From positions 305,802,781 through 305,866,780 of the forward strand of contig NC_059072.1 of NCBI RefSeq assembly GCF_020497125.1: a stretch of DNA of 64,000 nucleotides. Direction: 5' to 3'. The notes below the pieces were generated by a model. It saw only the letters and a list, made by a program, of their open reading frames with translations. It was not told the DNA's origin and did not search any database. Source of the stretch: Mauremys mutica (Eukaryota; Chordata; Testudines; Geoemydidae). Position 1 is the first letter of the stretch. The number at the start of each line of letters is the position of its first letter. The position numbers and the translations under genes are program-made. Below are positions 24,962 through 34,794 of the stretch, piece after piece.

Positions 24962-25670
24962 TGTGCAGGGTGCTCTACTCACCACAGGTATGGCACCTCC
25001 TCCTGGCTGCTCTGGGGAATTGCTCACCAGGTTGGCACTTCTCCCCAAGGTTAGAAGACATCCCTCCATCTCTGTCTTTGTCTGTGGCCCCTCTCATGCT
25101 CCATGAGCTGCTGCAGCCTCTTTGTGATTCAGCCCTCCCGCTTCGAGATTTCCCCTTCTGGGCGGGGCCAGAAGTCTCTTCTCTCAAATAGGCTCAGGCA
25201 CTCTTCCTACGTACTGCCCCACCAGTGCCACTTCCCCAGTGGCTGGTTGGGGAACCCAGGCCCATGCGCTATTGTGGGTTCCAGCTCAGGGACCTTCTAG
25301 TCAGCAGTCAAGGTCTGTTCCACCCCGTATCTTGCTTCATTTCCCTGAGCCCTTTCCTAACCTTCTGGCTCTCCCTTCCTTCTTTGGGTCTGCCAGTTTC
25401 ACCGCTCCCTCCTCCCAGGAGGTAACTCCAGCCTACACATCTCCACAGCCTCCAAACACTCCTCTCTCTTCCCTGGGAATGACTGCAGCCTTCTGTTGCC
25501 AGCTTCCTGGCTTATATAGACCTCACCTGTTCCTGCACAGGTGAGCCTCTTCTAATTAAGGCTTCTCCCACAGTCTTATTTTCTCCCCAGCTTGTCACCT
25601 AATAGTCTAATTGGCTCCTCTGGCCTATCTTAACCCTTTCAGAGCAAGTGTGGGGAGGAGACCCTATCAC
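24962..25670 (-). mobile_element. Solo LTR inside the PLE relic
   Basis: On the minus strand it starts GTGATAGGGTCTCC at 25670, contains CCAATTAG-type and TATA-type promoter elements (GTCTATATAAGCC, near 25515-25527) and ends CACCCTGCACA at 24962. The flanks GGGAC (24957-24961) and GAGAC (25671-25675) match at 4/5 positions, and the PLE tail reads continuously when the segment is ignored (AAGGGAC | CATTCAAGG). The start resembles the LTR at 18327, suggesting related families. No internal region is present. Confidence 0.65.
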
Positions 25671-26163
25671 GAGACCATTCAAGGTGAAGTGGCCTGTTAG
25701 CACAAAGAGGGGGGTTAATGGGTTACAGATTGTTGTAATAAGCCATAACTCCAGTTTCTTTATTTAGACCATGATTTTTAGTGTCTAGTGAAGTTATGAA
25801 TTTAAGCTCCCACGCTCGTCTTTTGAAAGTGTTGTGCAGGTTTCCTTTGAGGCTGAGGATTGATAAGTCAGACATAGAGTTTGGAGAGGTTGGGGTGTGG
25901 TTTGAAGGCCAGAAGAGGGATTTCAGGAAAGATTTCTGTCAAGATAGGGTCCCCATCGAGTATGGGTTGTAATTGTTTGATGATACCCATATGGATTCCA
26001 GTGTGGGTTTCTAGGTGACAACTAGGGATGTGCAGTCAGAGGGGAATTTATTTCTGTATTGAAGCAGGATCTCTCAGAGTATTTGGGTGGCCCATTCCGT
26101 GATTCAATCTACTTTGCTGGTGGAGTGTCCTTGTTTAATGAAGACAGTTTTGTGTGTGTTAAG

Positions 26164-27383
26164 CAGGGGTGAAAGTAACTTAAAGGACTTGCCGGTACTC
26201 CAGAGTCCTGCGAAGGGGGAGGGGCCTCAACCGGAAGAGGCGTGGCCTCTATCAGAAGAGGTGGGGCCTTTAAATCCGGGGCTTTTAAATCAGGATTTAA
26301 AGGGCTCGGGGATTCAGCTGAAGCTAGGGGCTGGGCCCTTTAAATCTAGTTGGGATAGATTTGAACTTGGAAATGGTTCCTGATTTTGATTGTGTTGTGT
26401 GTATAGGAGATCCCCTCATCCCGGGGGCAGAAAAGAACTGTCCCTGCCATGGTCACACACACCCTCCCCCCGCCCCCAAACCAGGGCCGGCTCTACAGTT
26501 TTCGCCGCCCCAAGCAGCGCACCGAATTGCCGCCGTGGACGGCGGGGGCAGTCTGTGTGCCCTTAGGGCGGCAGGCACGTTTCTGCGGCCGTGGACATAG
26601 AAGCTGCTACCGAATTGCCGCCGCCACGGAAACGCGCCTGCCGCCCTAAGGGCACATAGACTGCCCCCGCTGTCCGCAGCGGCAATTCGGTGCGCTGCTT
26701 GGGGCAAAACAACAGGGACTGCCACCCCTTGCAGATTGCCACTCCAAGCACCAGCTTGGAATGCTGGTGCCTGGAGCCGGCCCTCCCCCCAACAACAACT
26801 GGGAGTGAAATTAACAAGGATGCCAGAAACGGCTTCTAACCTGGGTGCTGAACTGCGCAGGGAACAGCTGGGTTTAAACTGTTCTTATGCAGGCAGCAGC
26901 AGCAGGCATCTCAGCCAGTGTCCCTACTGCAAGCTAGAGCCTAGAGGAGACCCCCTGCTGTGGGGAAAGGGGGGTGGAAAGGAGGAATGCAGAGCCTTGT
27001 CTGCAGCCTGGCTGGAGGAGGGGGAGGGAGGAGACGAGAAACCAATGGGATAGTGAGTTTTCCCCTTCCACCTGCTTTTATTAGCTCTGGATTTAAGCTG
27101 TGCAGCCAAATGCTTGTATTTGATGTGTATATTAGTATTGGAGAGATCCCCTCAACCCCGGGGGCAATCAAGGACTGCCCCTGCCATGGTCAAACACACC
27201 CTCCCCTCGGCCCCCTCCCCACAGCTACTGTGAGTGAAATTAACAAGGATGCCAGAAACCACTCAGGGAACAGCTGAGTTTAAACTATTCTTATGCAGGG
27301 GGCAGGCTTCTCCCCCCCCTCAACCAGTCTCCTTTTCTTACCGGTCCTCCGTACCGGCCCGTGCCGGCTTACTTTCACCTCTG
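26164..27383. mobile_element. Non-autonomous hAT element with perfect 8-bp duplication
   Basis: The ends CAGGGGTGAAAGTAA and TTACTTTCACCTCTG are near-perfect inverted repeats with the CAG...CTG termini of hAT elements. GTGTTAAG is repeated exactly at 26156-26163 and 27384-27391. There is no transposase. Inside, a block around GAGATCCCCTCA..CCCGGGGGCA through AGTGAAATTAACAAGGATGCCAGAAAC occurs twice (from about 26400 and from about 27140), the first copy being split by a smaller MITE, so the interior is a tandem duplication. Confidence 0.85.
26482..26785. mobile_element. hAT MITE with long internal palindrome, nested in the hAT element
   Basis: It begins CAGGGCCGGCTCTACAG and ends GGAGCCGGCCCTC, inverted repeats of the hAT type, with near-matching 8-bp flanks (CCCCAAAC and CCCCCAAC). 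Its centre is a large GC-rich inverted repeat: CGAATTGCCGCC..GGGCAGTCTGTG..CCCTAAGGGCGGCAGGC on one side and its complement on the other. The transcribed centre would form a long hairpin. The small element at 50997-51144 has the same termini. Confidence 0.75.
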
Positions 27384-27544
27384 GTGTTAAGGTATATCTC
27401 ATCAGACTTTCTCCTCAGAGTATATTCTGTGGCATCTGAGTGCCTGGCTGTAGATAATAGGTTTCTTGGCGTGTTCAGGGTGGTTACTGGATCTATGAAG
27501 GTAGATGTGGTGATCTATGGGTTTCATGTATACAGTTGTCTGTA

Positions 27545-27687
27545 TCAGAGGGGTAGCCGTGTTAGTCTGGATCTGTAAAAAGCAACAAAGAGTCCTGTGG
27601 CACCTTATAGACTAACAGAAGTATTGGAGCATAAGCTTTCATGGGTGAACACCCACGTCTTACATCTGACGAAGTGAGTATTCACCC
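27545..27687 (-). mobile_element. PLE tail insertion with 11-bp target duplication
   Basis: AGTTGTCTGTA occurs exactly at 27534-27544 and 27688-27698, and the older PLE frame reads across when the piece between is skipped. The insert is the TATCAGAGGGGTAGCC... tail of the younger PLE family, 5'-truncated, carrying the hammerhead-like core in a mutated form near its right end. Confidence 0.85.
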
Positions 27688-27859
27688 AGTTGTCTGTAGG
27701 GTTCCATTGTTGAAGTTGATTGTGTTGTGCTCTTTCTGGAATACTCCTACACTAGCATCAACTTCCTGGACATCGTAACCACAAGACCATCCTAATTTTC
27801 ATTGAAAAAGCCATCCTACAGCAAAAACAATGGCAAAACATTTTTACTCCACCATAATA

Positions 27860-28092
27860 GAGGCTCAATAGGAGTAAATTTGAAGAGCAATTAGCAGAAG
27901 ACACAAACTAACAGTAAACATTTTTGAAGTACATCAGAAGCAGGAAACCTGCCAAATAATCAGTGGGGCCACTGGAAGATCCAGACCCTAAAGGGAAGGT
28001 CCTCTTATGGATCAGTAACTGGTTAAAAGATAGGAAACAAAGGGTAGGAGTAAATGGCCAGTTTTCACAGTGGAGAGAGGTAAATGTACACT
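27860..28092 (+). repeat. Chimeric CR1 duplication
   Basis: Bases 27878-27992 repeat 28281-28395 of the adjacent CR1 with one mismatch seen by eye. 27993-28085 then repeats 36564-36656, a part of the same CR1 now 8.5 kb away. The two source pieces are joined directly at CTAAA|GGGAAGG. It is therefore a fused copy of two separate parts of the same LINE, not an independent decayed element. Confidence 0.7.
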
Positions 28093-29133
28093 CCACATAA
28101 AAAAAACAAAAAAACAGCAAGAGGACCAAAAAGATGCCACCATGGCTAAAAAGAGTCAAAGAGGCAGAGAGAAAAAGACATCCTTTAAAAATAGGAAGTC
28201 ATATCCTACTAAGGAAAATAGAAAGGAGCATTAACTCTGGCCAGGTAAGTGTAAAATTATAATTAGGCAGGCCAAAAAATAATTTGAAGAGCAATTAGCA
28301 AAAGACACAAACTAACAGTAAACATTTTTGAAGTACATCAGAAGCAGGAAACCTGCCAAATAATCAGTGGGGCCACTGGAAGATCCAGACCCTAAAGGAG
28401 CACTCAAGGAAGACAAGACTGTTGCAGAGGAGCTAAACTAATTATTTGCATCAATTTTCACTATAAAAGAAATGAGGGAGATTCCCACACCTCACCCATT
28501 CTTTTTAGTTGACAAATCTGAGGAACTGTCTCAGACTGAAATGTCAGTAGAGGAGATTTTTGGAACAAATTGATAAATTAAACACTAATAAGACACCAGG
28601 ACCAGATGGTATTCATCCAAGCATTCTGAAGGAATTCAAATATGAAATTGCAGAACTACTATTTGTAGTATGTTACCTATTGCTTAAATCAGCCTCTGTA
28701 CCAGATGACTGGAGAGTAACAAATGTAACACCAATTTTTAAAAGAGGCTCCAGAGGAAATCCTAGCAATTACAAGCAGTAAGCCTACTTCAGGATCTGAA
28801 ACTGGATGAAACTATAGAATTATCAGACACATAGATGAACACAATATGTTGGGGAAGAGTCAACATGGTTTTTGTAAAGAGAAATCATGCATCACCAATC
28901 TATTAGAGCAGCAAAGAGTCCTGTGGCACCTTGTATCAGAGGGGTAGCCGTGTTAGTCTGGTTCTGTAAAAGCAGCAAAAAATCCTGTGGCACCTTATAG
29001 ACTAACAGACGTTTTGCAGCATGAGCTTTCATGGGTGAATACCCACTTCTTCGGATGCAAGTGGTGGAAATTTCCTGGGGCAGGTATATATACGCAAGCA
29101 AGAAGCAAGCTAGAGAAAACGAGGTTAGATCAA

Positions 29134-30404
29134 TCAGGGAGGATGAGGCCCTGTTCTAGCAGTTGAAGTGTGAAAACCAAGGGAAGAGAAACTGGTTCTG
29201 TAATTGGCAAGCCATTCACAGTCTTTGTTTAGTCCTGAGCTGATGGTGTCAAATTTGCAGATGAACTGGAGCTCAGCAGTTTCTCTTTGAAGTCTGGTCC
29301 TAAAGTTTTTTTGCTGTAGGATGGCCACCTTAAGATCTGCTATTGTGTGGCCAGGGAGGTTGAAGTGTTCTCCTACAGGTTTTTGTATATTGCCATTCCT
29401 AATGTCTGATTTGTGTCCATTTATCCTTTTCCTTAGAGACTGTCCAGTTTGGCCGATGTACATAGCAGAGGGGCATTGCTGGCATATGATGGCATATATT
29501 ACATTGATGGAAGTGCAGGTGAATGAACCGGTGATGTTGTGGCTGATCTGGTTTGGTCCTGTGATGGTGTTGCTGGTGTAGATATGTGGGCAGAGTTGGC
29601 ATCGAGGTTTGTTGCATGGATTGGTTCCTGAGCTAGAGTTACTATGGTGCGGTGTGCAGTTGCTGGTGAGAATATGCTTCAGGTTGGCAGGTTGTCTGTG
29701 GGCGAGGACTGGTCTGCCACCCAAGGCCTGTGAAAGTGTGGGATCATTGTCCAGGATGGGTTGTAGATCCCTGATGATGCGTTGTAGGGGTTTTAGCTGG
29801 GGACTGTATGTGATGGCCAGTGGAGTCCTATTGGTTTCTTTCTTGGGTTTGTCTTCCAGTAGGAGGCTTCTGGGTACACGTCTGGCTCTGTTGATCTGTT
29901 TCCTTATTTCCTCGTGTGGGTACTGTAGTCTTGAGAATGCTTGGTGGAGATTTTCTAGGTGTTGGTCTCTGTCTGCGGGGTTAGAGCAGATACGGTTGTA
30001 CCTCAGTGCTTGGCTGTAGACAATGGATCTTGTGGTGTGTCCGGGATGGAAGCTGGAGGCATGAAGGTAGGCATAGCGGTCGGTAGGTTTTCGGTATAGG
30101 GTGGTGTTGATGTGACCATCACTTATTTGCACCGTGGTGTCTAGGAAGTGGACCTCCTGTGTAGATTGGTCCAGGCTGAGGTTGATGGAGGGGTGGAAGC
30201 TGTTGAAATCGTGGTGGAATTTTTCCAGAGTCTCCTTCCCATGGGTCCAGATGATGAAGATGTCATTGATGTAGCGTAGGTAGAGAAGGGGCGTGAGTGG
30301 ACGGGAGCTGAGGAAGCGTTGTTCCAGGTCGGCCATAAAAATATTGGCATATTGTGGGGCCATACGGGTGCCCATAGCGGTGCCACTGATCTGGAGATAT
30401 ATAT
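29134..30404 (-). pseudogene. PLE copy A, reverse transcriptase C-part plus GIY-YIG endonuclease
   Basis: The Penelope polyprotein primes on target DNA with its reverse transcriptase and cuts with a GIY-YIG nuclease. This is the downstream part, open for 413 codons from Met 30375; upstream codons lie across the retrovirus at 35023-35390. RT motif B is GTAMGTRMAPQYANIFM. Motif C reads YINDIF where PLEs have YIDD, so one catalytic Asp is replaced. A KPTDRYAYLHASSFHPGH linker follows, then a CNKPRCQLCPHI cysteine cluster and the GIY-YIG domain (SINVIYAIICQQC, YIGQTGQSLRKRINGHKSDI, EHFNLPGH). The stop is near 29134 and the tail follows to 28933. Apart from the motif C change and the retroviral insertion it is well preserved. 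Confidence 0.88.
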
Positions 30405-30632
30405 TGTTGCAGCGCAGGCGTGCGTGGACAGAGCTCGACCATCAATATGATTGAAAGCAAAGTCATTTATTTCTCTCCAGCATACATCTTTATACACTTA
30501 AAGCAAGCAATCAAGCAATTGCTAATTGGTTAATAAAATACACACAGGCAGCAGCTGTAACTTCATTGGGTAACATCATCCTAGACAGCTTGCATATCAG
30601 TTTCCCACACTCTCATGCACAACAATCCCACA
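30405..30632 (-). repeat. 3' LTR of the endogenous retrovirus
   Basis: It begins TGTGGGATTG (at 30632) and ends CGCTGCAACA (at 30405) on the minus strand. A TATAAAG box lies at 30488-30494 and an AATAAA signal at 30466-30471 some 20 bases downstream, so R is very short. Short LTRs of this layout fit the alpha/beta-like class. Confidence 0.88.
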
Positions 30633-30650
30633 CTTCCCTCCTTTTCTCAT
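30633..30650 (-). other. Polypurine tract of the endogenous retrovirus
   Basis: Immediately before the 3' LTR the minus strand reads GAGAAAAGGAGGGAAG, the purine run used to prime plus-strand DNA synthesis. Its position, directly against the LTR TG, confirms the minus orientation. Confidence 0.8.
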
Positions 30651-33394
30651 AATAAAAAAGGGAAGGCACAGCAAAACATTCCCAGCTCATAGCATCACAT
30701 TACTACAATCTATTACACAGCAAAACTAAAAGCAAATCTAAACACCAGCTGCCTAACTAAACCGTAACAATATCTTCCGCAGTGCCCTACTTTTACCTAA
30801 ACATCCCTCCTCCAGGTAACGCAAGTGGCCCAAGGGGCCAGGAGGGTTCTGCCAATGTGCAAACAGCCACAAAGCAGATTTCCAATAAGGGCTTCCACTG
30901 CAGCAACATGGGGCAAGCAAAAGGCCGTAGTATTTATGGCACTCTGCGCCAAAATCAGCCAAGGCCGGACCCACTTCGCCGGAATCCACCTTGCTTACTA
31001 AATTCCCATTTCCCATGCAACTTATCTGATCCCAGTTAGGCCACCTGGCATTTGCCTCGCTCTGGCAGTTCCCTACTTTCTCATAACAACTTTATCTCAT
31101 CCCTCTGTTCTTGCGACCACGCTGCTGTAATTTTCCACCAAGGCAGCATAGGGAAAATGCAACCGGACATCTCCCCCCTATTCTTAAACACAAAAAAAAA
31201 TTAAAAACATCCAATAAACTACACCAAACTTATAACAAAAGGCATACAAACAAAACAAAAAAATTGATATACCTTATGCTACAAAGCTCACCTATAACCA
31301 TGCAATTCATAACATACAACACCAACAACATCAAACAAAACAAAACATAAAACATAAAAATACAACAACAACAAAAAATAATAAATTCTGCAGGATTCCC
31401 CCATACTCTATTGCACACCAAATTGTGACAAATTTCTATTACCAATTCATCCCTCAGTAGTCAGGCGATCAAACTGACACTGAGGGAGGGGGGGTCCTAG
31501 CAGAAAAAACACAACATAAACCACATAAACATTTCGACAACACCACAACAATTCTGGCCAAAAAATACGTCACAAACAAACACAAGACATAAAACATAAA
31601 TGTAAACTCTATAAATAAATGCATGGTACATTAAATGCTATGCAGCTAACACCAATTTTCTTAAATATCTAAAAAACAAAAACAAAACCACCCCTACTGG
31701 GCAAGCAATCATTACATACAATATACAAATACCCTTAGTACCATCAGGCAAAAAAGAAAAATTACATCATCAATTAAATCATTTACAATAATACAATTGC
31801 ATCCTGACTTACTTCTAAATTCAACTGCTATTCCCTCCAGCAACCACAGAGTTAACTTTGTACTCTGCCTAACATTACTCGCTAGTAGTTAATTACCTTT
31901 TCTATCAACTACACCCTCAAGGTTATCAACCAGTATTCCAAGCTTGTTGTCTGTTGCCCGCCGCCTGGGCCCGATCCTTTTTTCCTCTTCAAGTTCTCTA
32001 TCTATTGCGTGCCTGCCTGGGCCCGATCCATATTTCCTCTTGCTAAACCGTACTAGCCCCTACCTTTCTGGTATCTTCTGTGAACAACTATCTGTACTTT
32101 CCCACCGTGGGGGCTACATCAAATATCAAACAATCATACAACTGCCAATAATCAGTACATAATACAAAATTTACAAAAATCTAAAAAGGCTAACAAAAGC
32201 ACTTTACATAAAGGTATTTTGGGTCACATAAATTCAAAGCCATTCTCCCAAATTACCTAGATTTATGCCTACAACTCACAACTCCCCCCTTGAGAATACT
32301 CAACAAACCTTTTGGCTGAGTTTTCTCAAACTTAAAAAACAACAAACAATTAAACTCTAAAAAGCTGGGGTAAATAATTTCACATTCATCCTCCCCATGA
32401 ACCCGGCAGGGTTCGATATGTAAAAGCCCTCACCCCCCAACTCAACCGGTTTACATGCTGGGGAGGGGCACTGCAAATATTTACACTTTTACTTAAACAG
32501 TGTCTAAATATATTTTTACAACTCCAGATCAGATGGTACTCCTAATATATTTGTAAGGGCAGTGGGCTATCCTGGTGCTCAAAATCACTCCGAATGGCCA
32601 TCAGCTGGCCATTCAAAAATTCAAACATACTAGCTCCCACAGCAATGCTTTCTCAGCCTCAATAAGATAAGGACATATCATTTACAATCCAATTAGGGTG
32701 GGCTATACATACTGAAGGATTTATCCAAAACACAGGGCGCAGCCTGTAGAATAAACCCCGAAATTCAATTAATACCACAGTTCCAAACATAAGTCCCACA
32801 AATTTCGTCCTGCCAGTGTGTAATTCTTTGTTTCTTCACCAGGGTCAGTTCTCAATGTCTTTTTAATCAGGAATTTCTGGACTTTGGCAACATCAACAAC
32901 ATAAGTGTTTTTCCTTGTTTTCCACCACCGGCATGGTTCAGCTTCTACGGGGGAAATTTACCAGGACATCATCCCGTAGTAATTTTGCTTCTTTCAAAAA
33001 ACAACAAAAAAAAATTCCAAATAACACAATGGGGGCTGCCAAGGGACACCTTGTCCCTTTTTCATACTGTCCAAAAACACAATAGGACTAAAAAATTACA
33101 TAGGCCAATCATCAGTAGAAACATTCTTCTGATGTGGAGGGGTCTTTCTGCAGTAAAAATCATGGGTCCAAGCAGTCAGTCTTTTTTGTAGCGTTTCTTT
33201 ACCCATAAGAAAAGAAATCTGACACATTCCGGTAATGCCAGGCCGAGTTTTGCAGCTCTCATTAACTTTTTTGGGCCCAGTCACGCTCTCTTTAGTCTGG
33301 GCTGTTCGCCAAGTCTTATCTTTAGCTTGCTTAGTTAACTCATGCTGTTCCTTTTCCTTCCCTGCTTGGCTTCTTTTAATCTGTGAATCCTATA
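30651..33394 (-). other. Retroviral interior without long frames, possible env remnants
   Basis: This 2.7 kb is A/C-rich on plus with many stops on minus. Small minus-strand pieces near 33096-33284 and 32530-32790 faintly resemble envelope sequence (for example ASMFEFLNGQLMAIRSD), but no envelope domain is intact and the match is not secure. Several CTCCCCCCT runs on plus (31170, 32285) resemble extra polypurine tracts. A tandem GGGCCCGATCC-type repeat lies near 31968 and 32029. Confidence 0.35.
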
Positions 33395-34366
33395 TCAGGA
33401 CACCCAGCTATTGCTGCTCATACCGGAGAAGCACAACGGTTTTCCCGGCACTGTCCCAGGCTCAAACCTCCCGTCCAGGGCTCGCTTGCAGCGGAGCACC
33501 TTCTCACGTGCCTCTGCCTGCTCACGAGCCTCTGCCTGTGCCATGCACTCCAAAGCTTTCTCGTCCAGGGCTCGCTTCCAGCGGAGCACCTCCTCACGAG
33601 CCTCTGCCTGCTCCCCCTCTCTCCACAATGATCCAGCTGGAAAACCTTGCATTTGATTTAACTTATTATAAATGGCCTGCAGCTGTTGACCCTGGCGCTC
33701 CATTTTCTTATAAAAAACATTAAACTGGGTAAACTGAATAGACGTAGTCAAATTGGGATAGACCTGTGATGGCACGTGTCTCACCCGAGCCTCCTTTATT
33801 TCCCCGCATTCGTGACACCCCCAGGTCCCGTGGACACGGCATGGCTTGGGAGGGGGTGCATACGGCAAAGCTGTTTTCATAGGCTCGGGCGTATTGGAGG
33901 GTAGTGGAACCATAACAGGGGCAACATTATCCAGGTCGGAAGCCAAAGGTATCACCGTGTCCTTGCCACCGAAAAACTCCCTGGCTCCAACCAACAACAC
34001 AGAAGGCATTTCGGGCGTTGGGCGGAAAAGCTTAAAAAGGGCCGCCTGCACTCCTGCCTTGGCCACGAGAGTTTTTACTATCTTCTTTGTCTTATTCCAT
34101 ACTGGACTCAGGGAAAAGGCTTCCTTATCGCCCTGAGCCACCGACTTCCAAAGCTTGGAGCCTAGCCGCTCCCACACAGTTTTATTAAAAATTGTACTTG
34201 GCTTAACAAAAGGTTCCCTTCTCTGTCCCCACCGCAGCAGGCGGGATAACATATCAAAGGGGAGCCTTTCTCCCTGCCGCTTCATAATGTGCAATAAAGG
34301 CTTCTGTGTTATCTTTTCTTCAGCTGATACAGCAGCACTCACGTTAGCTGCTCTGCCCTTCTCCAC
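33395..34366 (-). pseudogene. Retroviral gag N-terminal frame (matrix-like), truncated
   Basis: Gag builds the particle core; the N-terminal matrix domain binds membrane. The open frame has 323 codons. Roughly residues 20-110 show the spacing of a betaretrovirus-type matrix fold (KPLLHIMKRQG, then LLRWGQRREPF, VWERLGSKLWK, WNKTKKIVKTL). A Pro-rich middle and a CxxC...H-like CHECGE piece follow. The C-terminal part contains a duplicated coiled-coil segment (EQAEAREEVLRWKRALDE and a second EQAEAREKVLRCKRALDG). Capsid and nucleocapsid regions are not seen after the stop, so gag is shortened, consistent with the missing pol. The family assignment is inference from helix spacing and the surrounding LTR features. 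Confidence 0.6.
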
Positions 34367-34433
34367 CGCGGCTTATAGCCGCTCTCCTCAGGGCTCAGGT
34401 GCGCCTCTCTTTTCGGACGCCCGGGGGCTTCTC

Positions 34434-34786
34434 CAGCACTCCCCGCCGCGGCTCCCAGCCGCCCGCCTCTGGGCTCAGGCTCCTGGCCGTTCGCCTCTGG
34501 GCTCAGGCTCCCGACACTATCATCACTCGATACGAATCACGTCGGAATCTGGGGGCTTCTCAAGCACTCCCCGCCGCGGCTCCCAGCCGCCCGCCTCTGG
34601 GCTCAGGCTCCTGGCCGTTCGCCTCTGGGCTCAAGCTCCCGACACTATCATCACTCGATACGAGTCACGTCGGATAAGCACTCCCCGCCTCTGGGCTCAG
34701 GCTCCTGGCCGTTCGCCTCTGGGCTCAGGGCTTCTCCGCCTGGGTCAGGCCACCGACACTTTCATTCGATACGAATCACGTCGGGG
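34434..34786 (-). repeat. Tandem leader repeats containing primer-site-like pieces
   Basis: A unit of about 110-130 bases is repeated nearly three times between the primer site and gag. Each unit ends in CTCGATACGARTCACGTCGG, present at 34524-34545, 34652-34673 and, as part of the true primer site region, 34764-34785. The units also share GGCTCCCAGCCGCCCGCCTC and CTCCTGGCCGTTCGCCTC. Only the last copy continues to the GGGTCACCA needed for priming. Confidence 0.75.
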
Positions 34787-34792
34787 TCACCA
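34775..34792 (-). other. Primer-binding site complementary to tRNA-Trp
   Basis: Two bases inside the 5' LTR the minus strand reads TGGTGACCCCGACGTGAT, the complement of the tRNA-Trp 3' end (ATCACGTCGGGGTCACCA on plus). tRNA-Trp is the primer of avian alpharetroviruses. The match covers 18 of 18 bases and extends for several more with one difference, compared from memory of the vertebrate tRNA. Confidence 0.85.
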
Positions 34793-34794
34793 TT

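Larger units (their letters stand above)
24830..27760 (-). pseudogene. Old Neptune-like PLE relic hosting nested insertions
   Basis: Three minus-strand pieces belong to one Penelope-like element. 27384-27540 plus 27699-27760 encode a block like 'TTVYMKPIDHHIYLH..SNHPEHAKKPIIYSQALRCHRI', equivalent to TTLYRKPTDRYAYLH in the younger PLE at 29-30 kb. 25760-26163 encodes 'IIKQLQPILDGDP..' and a C-terminal 'RAWELKFITSL..NHGLNKE' block typical after the GIY-YIG domain. 24830-24961 plus 25676-25760 is the 3' untranslated tail (AACCCATTAACCCCCC, GAAGAAGAGCTCTGTTT). Stops and deletions are common; catalytic motifs and the GIY-YIG core are missing. It is interrupted by an LTR, a hAT element and a younger PLE tail. 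Confidence 0.7.

Noticed and set aside
26453..26725. Alanine/proline-rich frames on both strands
   Set aside because: They fall inside the GC-rich palindromic hAT MITE and mirror each other because of the inverted repeat.
29609..30019. Plus-strand 136-codon frame, also present opposite copy B at 35293-35730
   Set aside because: It is the antisense of the PLE protein; its conservation simply follows from the near identity of copies A and B.
33235..33723. Plus-strand 162-codon frame with hydrophobic start, possible secreted protein
   Set aside because: It is antisense to the duplicated coiled-coil part of gag, which explains its repeated Ser/Arg/Leu blocks.
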